Below are positions 59,316 to 64,000 of a stretch of 64,000 nt of DNA, piece by piece (positions within the stretch are counted from its first letter, which is position 1; the number at the start of each line of letters is the position of its first letter). The notes beneath the pieces were generated by a model. That model did no database searches, was not told where the DNA came from, and worked only from the letters and a program-made list of their open reading frames with translations. Where the stretch lies: NCBI GenBank assembly GCA_942493365.1, contig OW818697.1, positions 868,001 to 932,000 of the forward strand. The letters are read 5' to 3'. Source of the stretch: UBA8949 sp942493365. GTDB lineage: Bacteria; Bacillota; Clostridia; Saccharofermentanales; UBA5734. The translations under genes and the position numbers were made by a program.

Positions 59316-60494
59316 ATGCCCAAAGTATCCATTATCATCCCCTGTTATAATGTCGAAGAATACCTGCGCGAGTGCCTGGACAGTGTCGCTGCACAGACGC
59401 TTAAGGATATTGAGATCATCTGCGTCAACGACGGTTCGACTGACAACTCGCTGGCGATCATCAACGAGTATGTCCACAAGGACAGCCGCTTTGTCGTGAT
59501 CGACAAGCCTAACTCGGGGTATGGCAACACCATGAATCGCGGCCTCGACGCGGCGACCGGCGAATACATCGGTATTGTTGAGTCGGACGATTTCGTGCCC
59601 CACGACATGTACGAAAAACTCTTCAACGTGGCTACGGCGCACCAGCTCGATTTCATTAAAGCTGACTTTTACCGCTTTGCCCGCGAAAACGGCAAGCTCA
59701 AACTGGAATACAACGAGCTATCCTACGGCAACAAACACTTGTGCAACAAGGTCATCAACCCGGCCGAACACCCCGAGATTTTCAAGTTCATCATGAACAC
59801 CTGGAGCGGTATCTACAAAAAGACCTTTCTCGATCAGTACCACATCCGCCACAACGAAACGCCGGGCGCATCCTACCAGGACAACGGCTTTTTCTTCCAG
59901 ACCTTCTGTCAGGCCAAACGAGTTTGGTTTTTAAACAAACCCTTTTACATGAACCGCCGCGACAACCCCAATTCATCGGTCAAGAACAAAGAAAAAGTTT
60001 TTTGCATCCGCGACGAGTACGACTTTATCCGCAAATTTCTCGAGAGCAAACCAGAGCTGCTGAAGACCTTCGTCCATGTCTACGCCATGAAAAAGCTGCA
60101 CAGCTACAACTTCACCGTCGACCGCGTCGCTGACGAATTCAAACCGATGTTTCTTGAACATTACAGCGCGGAGTTCGGCAAAATGATGGCCGCCGGCGAA
60201 CTCGATCAGGCTTTGTTCACCGAAATCGAGTGGAACAACCTGAATATGATCATTGCCGACCCGGTCGAGTACTACGAAGAATACAAACGCCGCAAAAAGA
60301 AAAGTTTCAAGGAACTGTACAAAGAAACCCAGCGTGAACTCAACGATGTGCGAACCTCGAATTCTTACCGCATCGGCCGCGTTGTCACCTGGCTGCCCCG
60401 CATGGCCAAACGGCTGGTCAAGAGCCTCCAGCAAAGCGGTTTGCGCACGACCTTCGCCAAAGCGATGAGTAAATTCGGGAAAAGGGTATCATGA
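59316..60494 (+). CDS. family 2 glycosyltransferase
   Basis: A 392-residue GT2 enzyme of the CpsI/EpsJ style. Its donor site begins VSIIIPCYNVEEYLRECLDS, then CVNDGSTDNSLAII (about 36-49) and a metal motif in IVESDDFVP (about 88-96). The C-terminal 100 residues are charged and helical (KRRKKKSFKELYKETQREL). Transcribed with the neighbours; ATG follows AAAGAGG. Its stop overlaps the next start (ATGA). Sugar unknown. Confidence 0.9.
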   Translation: MPKVSIIIPCYNVEEYLRECLDSVAAQTLKDIEIICVNDGSTDNSLAIINEYVHKDSRFVVIDKPNSGYGNTMNRGLDAATGEYIGIVESDDFVPHDMYEKLFNVATAHQLDFIKADFYRFARENGKLKLEYNELSYGNKHLCNKVINPAEHPEIFKFIMNTWSGIYKKTFLDQYHIRHNETPGASYQDNGFFFQTFCQAKRVWFLNKPFYMNRRDNPNSSVKNKEKVFCIRDEYDFIRKFLESKPELLKTFVHVYAMKKLHSYNFTVDRVADEFKPMFLEHYSAEFGKMMAAGELDQALFTEIEWNNLNMIIADPVEYYEEYKRRKKKSFKELYKETQRELNDVRTSNSYRIGRVVTWLPRMAKRLVKSLQQSGLRTTFAKAMSKFGKRVS

Positions 60495-61606
60495 TTATCC
60501 AAAATAAATGCAAAGTCTCGGTTATTCTGCCGGTTTATAATGTCGCGCCATTTCTGCGCCAGTGCCTGGACAGCATCGCCGGACAGACCCTCAAAGATAT
60601 TGAAATCATTTGCGTCGATGACGGTTCATCGGATGACAGCCCGGCCATCCTGAGTGAATACGCCGAGCGCGACGAGCGTTTCGTGGTGATCAGCCAGGCC
60701 AATGCCGGCGCCGGCGCGGCGCGCAATCGCGGTATCCGCGAGGCCTGCGGCAAATACCTGTCATTTCTCGACGCCGACGATTTTTTTGCGCTGGACATGC
60801 TGCAGAAAGCGTATGACCGCTGCGAAAAAAGCAAAGCTGATTTCATCGTGTTTCGCTCAGATATCTTCAACAACGAAAGCGGCGAATTTGAACCCAGTCT
60901 CTGGACCGTCAAGGACGACCTGCTGCCCACCAAGAAGGTCTTCAGCTATCAGGATATGCCCCGCGATATCTTTAAAGCCTTTGTCGGCTGGGCTTGGGAC
61001 AAGCTGTACCTGCGCGAATTTGTCATGGACCATCAGCTGCTCTTTCAGGAACAGCGCACCACCAATGATATGCTGTTTGTTTTTTCGGCGCTGGTCAAAG
61101 CCCGCCGGATCATTGTCTGCCAGGACATCCTGGCCCATCATCGCCGCAGCCTGACCGAGGCGCTGTCGGTCACGCGCGAAAAATCGTGGGATTGCTTTTA
61201 CCAGGCCTTGACGGCGCTCAAGGCCGAACTGCTGAGCATGGGCATTTACGAGACGGTCAAGCCAAGTTTTGTCAACTACGCGCTGCACTTTTCCCTCTGG
61301 AACATCAACACCATCACCGGCCCAGCTCGTGAGAAACTCTACAATTGCCTGCGTGACGAGTACTTCACCACGCTGGGCATCACGGACCAACCCGCAGATT
61401 TCTTTTATCACAAGGGCGAATATGCCCAGTATCTCAAGATCATGAGCACACCCTTCCGCGCGGACGAACCGACACTGGAAGGGCAGAAAAGCCGCGTGGG
61501 TATCGCGCGTCGCTTCATCCGAGCCTGCCGGTCTTACGGACTGCGCAACGCGATCAGGACCGGCACTCGCAAGGTCCTCGACAAAGTCAGGAGAAAAAAG
61601 TCATGA
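60491..61606 (+). CDS. family 2 glycosyltransferase
   Basis: A 371-residue GT2 enzyme similar to the previous one in its first 110 residues: VSVILPVYNVAPFLRQCLDS, CVDDGSSDDSPAIL, and the metal motif SFLDADDFFALDM. The two genes probably arose by duplication and diverged in their acceptor halves. ATG overlaps the preceding stop, and its own stop overlaps the ugd start, so translation is coupled across all three. Confidence 0.9.
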   Translation: MIIQNKCKVSVILPVYNVAPFLRQCLDSIAGQTLKDIEIICVDDGSSDDSPAILSEYAERDERFVVISQANAGAGAARNRGIREACGKYLSFLDADDFFALDMLQKAYDRCEKSKADFIVFRSDIFNNESGEFEPSLWTVKDDLLPTKKVFSYQDMPRDIFKAFVGWAWDKLYLREFVMDHQLLFQEQRTTNDMLFVFSALVKARRIIVCQDILAHHRRSLTEALSVTREKSWDCFYQALTALKAELLSMGIYETVKPSFVNYALHFSLWNINTITGPAREKLYNCLRDEYFTTLGITDQPADFFYHKGEYAQYLKIMSTPFRADEPTLEGQKSRVGIARRFIRACRSYGLRNAIRTGTRKVLDKVRRKKS

Positions 61607-62904
61607 GAATAGCCATTGCCGGAACAGGTTATGTTGGTCTGGGAACCGCGGCGATTTTGGCCAACATCGGCCATGATGTCACCTGTGTTGATATCGACAT
61701 CAACAAGGTCGCCCGCCTCAACGCCGGCGAGTGCACGATTTTCGAACCCGGCTTGCCGGAGCTGATCACCGCAAATCAAGCGCGCCTTCATTTTACCACC
61801 GATGCCGCTTCGGCCTACAGCAACGCCGAGGTCATCTTCATTGCCGTCGGCACGCCGGAAAAAGCCGACGGCTCGGCCAACCTCAAGTTCATCTACATCG
61901 TTGCCGGCGAAATCGCCGCTGCCGTCCGCCAGGATTGCGTGGTCGCCTTGAAATCAACCGTGCCGGTCGGCACCAACGACAAGATCCAGCAGTTTTTTGA
62001 CAGCAATGTCGCTGACGGCGTTAAAATCGAAGTCGCATCCAATCCGGAGTTTCTGTCCCAGGGAACCGCCGTCAAGGATATGCTGCATGCCAATCGCATC
62101 GTCATTGGTGCCGAATCAGACAACGCGCGCGCCGTGATGACGACCGTATACAAGCCCATGAATCTGCCCATCCTGATCACCAACCGTGCCAGCGCCGAAA
62201 TGATCAAATACGCTTCCAATGACTTTCTCGCCCTCAAGATTTCCTACATCAACGAAATCGCCAACCTGTGCGAAATCCTCGGCGCCGACATTGAGGATGT
62301 AGCCCTCGGCATGGGCCTCGACGCGCGCATCGGCCAAAAATTTCTCAAAGCCGGCATCGGCTACGGCGGCTCCTGTTTCCCCAAGGACACCAAAGCCCTG
62401 CACTGGCTGTCTAATTTTCACGACACCGAGATCAAGACCATCAAGGCCGCCGTCGAGGTCAACTCCAACCAGAAAATCAAGCTGATCAAAAAGGCCCGCA
62501 AATATTACGAGTCATTCAGCGGCCTCAACGTCGCCGTGCTCGGTTTGGCCTTCAAGCCCGAGACCGACGATCTGCGCGAAGCGCCGTCGCTGGACAATAT
62601 TTCGATCATCCTCGAGGATGGCGCCAACGTCAAAGCCTGGGACCCGGTGGCCGTTGACAATTTTAAGAAATACTTTCCGACCGACATCACCTATTGCGAC
62701 ACGATTCAGGAAACGCTCAAGGATGCCGACATTTGCTTTATTTTCACCGAATGGCATGATGTGGTTACGCTCGCCCCGTCCGAGTTTCTCAAAATGCGCA
62801 AGCCGATCATTCTGGATGGCAGAAATTGCTACGCGCTCAAAACCATGAGTCAGTACCCGCTCGTTTACGACTCGATCGGGCGCAGTGCTGTCACCAACAT
62901 CTAG
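61603..62904 (+). CDS. ugd: UDP-glucose 6-dehydrogenase
   Basis: NAD-dependent enzyme (433 residues) that oxidises UDP-glucose to UDP-glucuronate. The N-terminal NAD loop is IAIAGTGYVGLGTAAIL (about 3-19). The catalytic cysteine is in GIGYGGSCFPKDTKAL (about 248-263), and LAFKPETDDLREAPS lies near 314-328. Length is typical of the bacterial class. It ends the polysaccharide operon and implies glucuronic acid or a derived sugar in the product. Confidence 0.95.
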   Translation: MRIAIAGTGYVGLGTAAILANIGHDVTCVDIDINKVARLNAGECTIFEPGLPELITANQARLHFTTDAASAYSNAEVIFIAVGTPEKADGSANLKFIYIVAGEIAAAVRQDCVVALKSTVPVGTNDKIQQFFDSNVADGVKIEVASNPEFLSQGTAVKDMLHANRIVIGAESDNARAVMTTVYKPMNLPILITNRASAEMIKYASNDFLALKISYINEIANLCEILGADIEDVALGMGLDARIGQKFLKAGIGYGGSCFPKDTKALHWLSNFHDTEIKTIKAAVEVNSNQKIKLIKKARKYYESFSGLNVAVLGLAFKPETDDLREAPSLDNISIILEDGANVKAWDPVAVDNFKKYFPTDITYCDTIQETLKDADICFIFTEWHDVVTLAPSEFLKMRKPIILDGRNCYALKTMSQYPLVYDSIGRSAVTNI

Positions 62905-62963
62905 ATATTCGTGGCCAAAGAAGCTACACTAAACTTATCCTATAGCCAGAGGCGGGCATCAAG

Positions 62964-63767
62964 ATGAAGCGTTCTTTGAAGAAGTTTTTTCCAGTTAACC
63001 GAGGCTGTTTCGACGCGCACAATCAAACGCAGGGAAAGTGTCTCGCCGACATTGAAAATAAGGTTGAGGCTCTGAACAAAACGATCAACCAGACCAGCAA
63101 AATCACCGCCGAGGTCTTGTGGGCGCAAACCTTCAACAATACGACAGCCAACAGCGAGTGGCTGGTCGATCGGACTTTTTCACCGGGACGGTGGGCGGTT
63201 GGTTATCCCTATCTTTATGTGTTATATCGTGTGCTTAATCAGTTTAAGCCGCGCCAGATTCTGGAACTTGGCCTGGGACAGACCACGCGCATGATCGGAT
63301 CGTATACCGCTCGTTTTGGTGCGGCGCATGATCTGGTCGAACATGATGAAGAATGGATGGCATTTTTTAAAACCAGCGGTTACACGGTCCCCGATGCAAC
63401 GAAGATCCATCAGCTGCCACTGATTGAACGCCAATACCTCGACGACGACAAGGTCACCGCCTATGGCAACTTCCGCGAGACCTTCACCGACCGTAAATTT
63501 GACCTGATTTCTATCGACGCCCCCTTTGGCGGCCAGGCCAAAAAATACTCGCGCGTCGACGTGCTCGAGCTGCTTCCCGACTGCCTGTGTGATTCGTTTG
63601 TGATCATGATTGACGATTACAACCGAGCCGGCGAAAAAAACACGGTCGAGCTGATCAAAAAAGCCCTGGATGACAAAATGATCCCCTATAGCGCAGGCGG
63701 CTTCCGCGGCGAAAAAGAGCTGATGATCATCGTGTCTAAGGACAATAAATTTTTCTGCTCAATGTGA
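62964..63767 (+). CDS. methyltransferase-like protein of unknown function
   Basis: A 267-residue protein. The first 60 residues are basic and helical (LADIENKVEALNKTINQTSK). The middle has a class I methyltransferase-like core: a possible S-adenosylmethionine loop ILELGLGQTTRMIGSYTA (about 99-116), an acidic end-of-strand residue in DLVEHDEEW and FDLISIDAPFGG (about 177-188). No family name is certain. GAGGCGGG precedes the ATG. It lies 59 bases after ugd on the same strand and may modify the exported glycan. Confidence 0.65.
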   Translation: MKRSLKKFFPVNRGCFDAHNQTQGKCLADIENKVEALNKTINQTSKITAEVLWAQTFNNTTANSEWLVDRTFSPGRWAVGYPYLYVLYRVLNQFKPRQILELGLGQTTRMIGSYTARFGAAHDLVEHDEEWMAFFKTSGYTVPDATKIHQLPLIERQYLDDDKVTAYGNFRETFTDRKFDLISIDAPFGGQAKKYSRVDVLELLPDCLCDSFVIMIDDYNRAGEKNTVELIKKALDDKMIPYSAGGFRGEKELMIIVSKDNKFFCSM

Positions 63768-63780
63768 GAAAATCCGATCT

Positions 63781-63999
63781 TTATTTGGCTTTAGATATTG
63801 AGACCAACCTAACTTCAAACGGCTTAAGCCGCGCATGATAAACCAGTCGTCCTTCGATGGGTTGTGCCATTGACTTTTTAATGTGTGGATTCGACAGCTT
63901 TTCCAGCGTGTCCTTTTCTAATTTGGATTCAAGCGGTGCGGAGCCCATCTCAATCCACTTGCTGAAAGAGTCGCCAGATTGCTGGTTGAGAATGCTTTC
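63781..63999 (-). CDS. C-terminal end of an unknown protein (partial)
   Basis: A minus-strand frame enters from the right edge and stops at 63781. The visible 72 residues include GDSFSKWIEMGSAPLE and end with RLVYHARLKPFEVRLVSISK. That closing strand resembles the last beta strand of some carbohydrate-active enzymes, but no family can be named from this piece. It converges on the methyltransferase-like gene, with 13 bases between stops. Confidence 0.6.
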   Translation of the reverse strand, partial: ESILNQQSGDSFSKWIEMGSAPLESKLEKDTLEKLSNPHIKKSMAQPIEGRLVYHARLKPFEVRLVSISKAK

Positions 64000-64000
64000 A

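Overview
The window looks like the chromosome of an anaerobic, fermentative Gram-positive bacterium of the class Clostridia, with GC in the mid to upper fifties in most genes. The reasons are strong AGGAGG-type ribosome sites with ATG, GTG and TTG starts, a tryptophan T-box, two ptb genes and one buk gene, ferredoxin-linked enzymes, dockerin and cohesin modules, a PanT/RibU-type ECF S component and long-form HPF. No rRNA, tRNA, CRISPR array or phage gene was seen. Genus is inference only.

Layout. 0-8.4 kb: a nitroreductase, two unknown proteins and a FadR-type GntR regulator, then a five-gene catabolic operon (iorA, iorB, buk, a D-2-hydroxyacid dehydrogenase, ptb). The operon has a consensus promoter overlapped by a perfect GntR operator and ends in a hairpin terminator. 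8.4-14.9 kb: a patchy AT-rich accessory zone with four copies of a 67-bp hairpin repeat, a lipoprotein, a frameshifted secreted metalloprotease, a small unknown gene bracketed by inverted repeat copies, and a second ptb divergent from a YheO/DauR-type regulator. 15-21.6 kb: an aldo/keto reductase-ferredoxin, a URO-D family protein, a GGDEF-hemerythrin protein, cytidine deaminase, an ECF S component, a GtrB-like glycosyltransferase and HPF. 21.9-39.9 kb: a mostly co-directional run with pcrA, a DUF362 ferredoxin protein, two HD nucleotide hydrolases, three cell-envelope proteins (a membrane glucosaminidase, a dockerin-bearing glucosaminidase and a membrane-anchored cohesin protein), GtrA, FolC, a membrane TPR-like protein, threonine synthase and an HD-GYP protein. 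40-52 kb: prfC with a DUF6629 protein, a 1320-residue surface protein, a calcium-binding-type protein behind a SigD-like promoter, repeat-rich intergenic DNA, a cupredoxin-diheme cytochrome pair and the pseudouridine genes psuK-psuG. 52-54.6 kb: a TrpB2-type tryptophan synthase under a Trp T-box, and a GNAT acetyltransferase. 54.6-62.9 kb: a polysaccharide operon with four GT2 enzymes, glf, an ABC exporter and ugd.

How the genes work together. The ior-buk-ptb operon can be read as an energy-yielding route from aromatic (or other) 2-oxo acids: ferredoxin-dependent oxidation to acyl-CoA, phosphotransfer and ATP formation, with a hydroxyacid dehydrogenase as the reductive outlet. The glucosaminidase, dockerin and cohesin genes suggest that a wall hydrolase is docked onto a membrane-anchored scaffold. 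Two c-di-GMP enzymes, one with an oxygen-type hemerythrin domain, suggest redox-linked signalling. The 54-63 kb operon should make and export a galactofuranose- and glucuronate-containing polymer.
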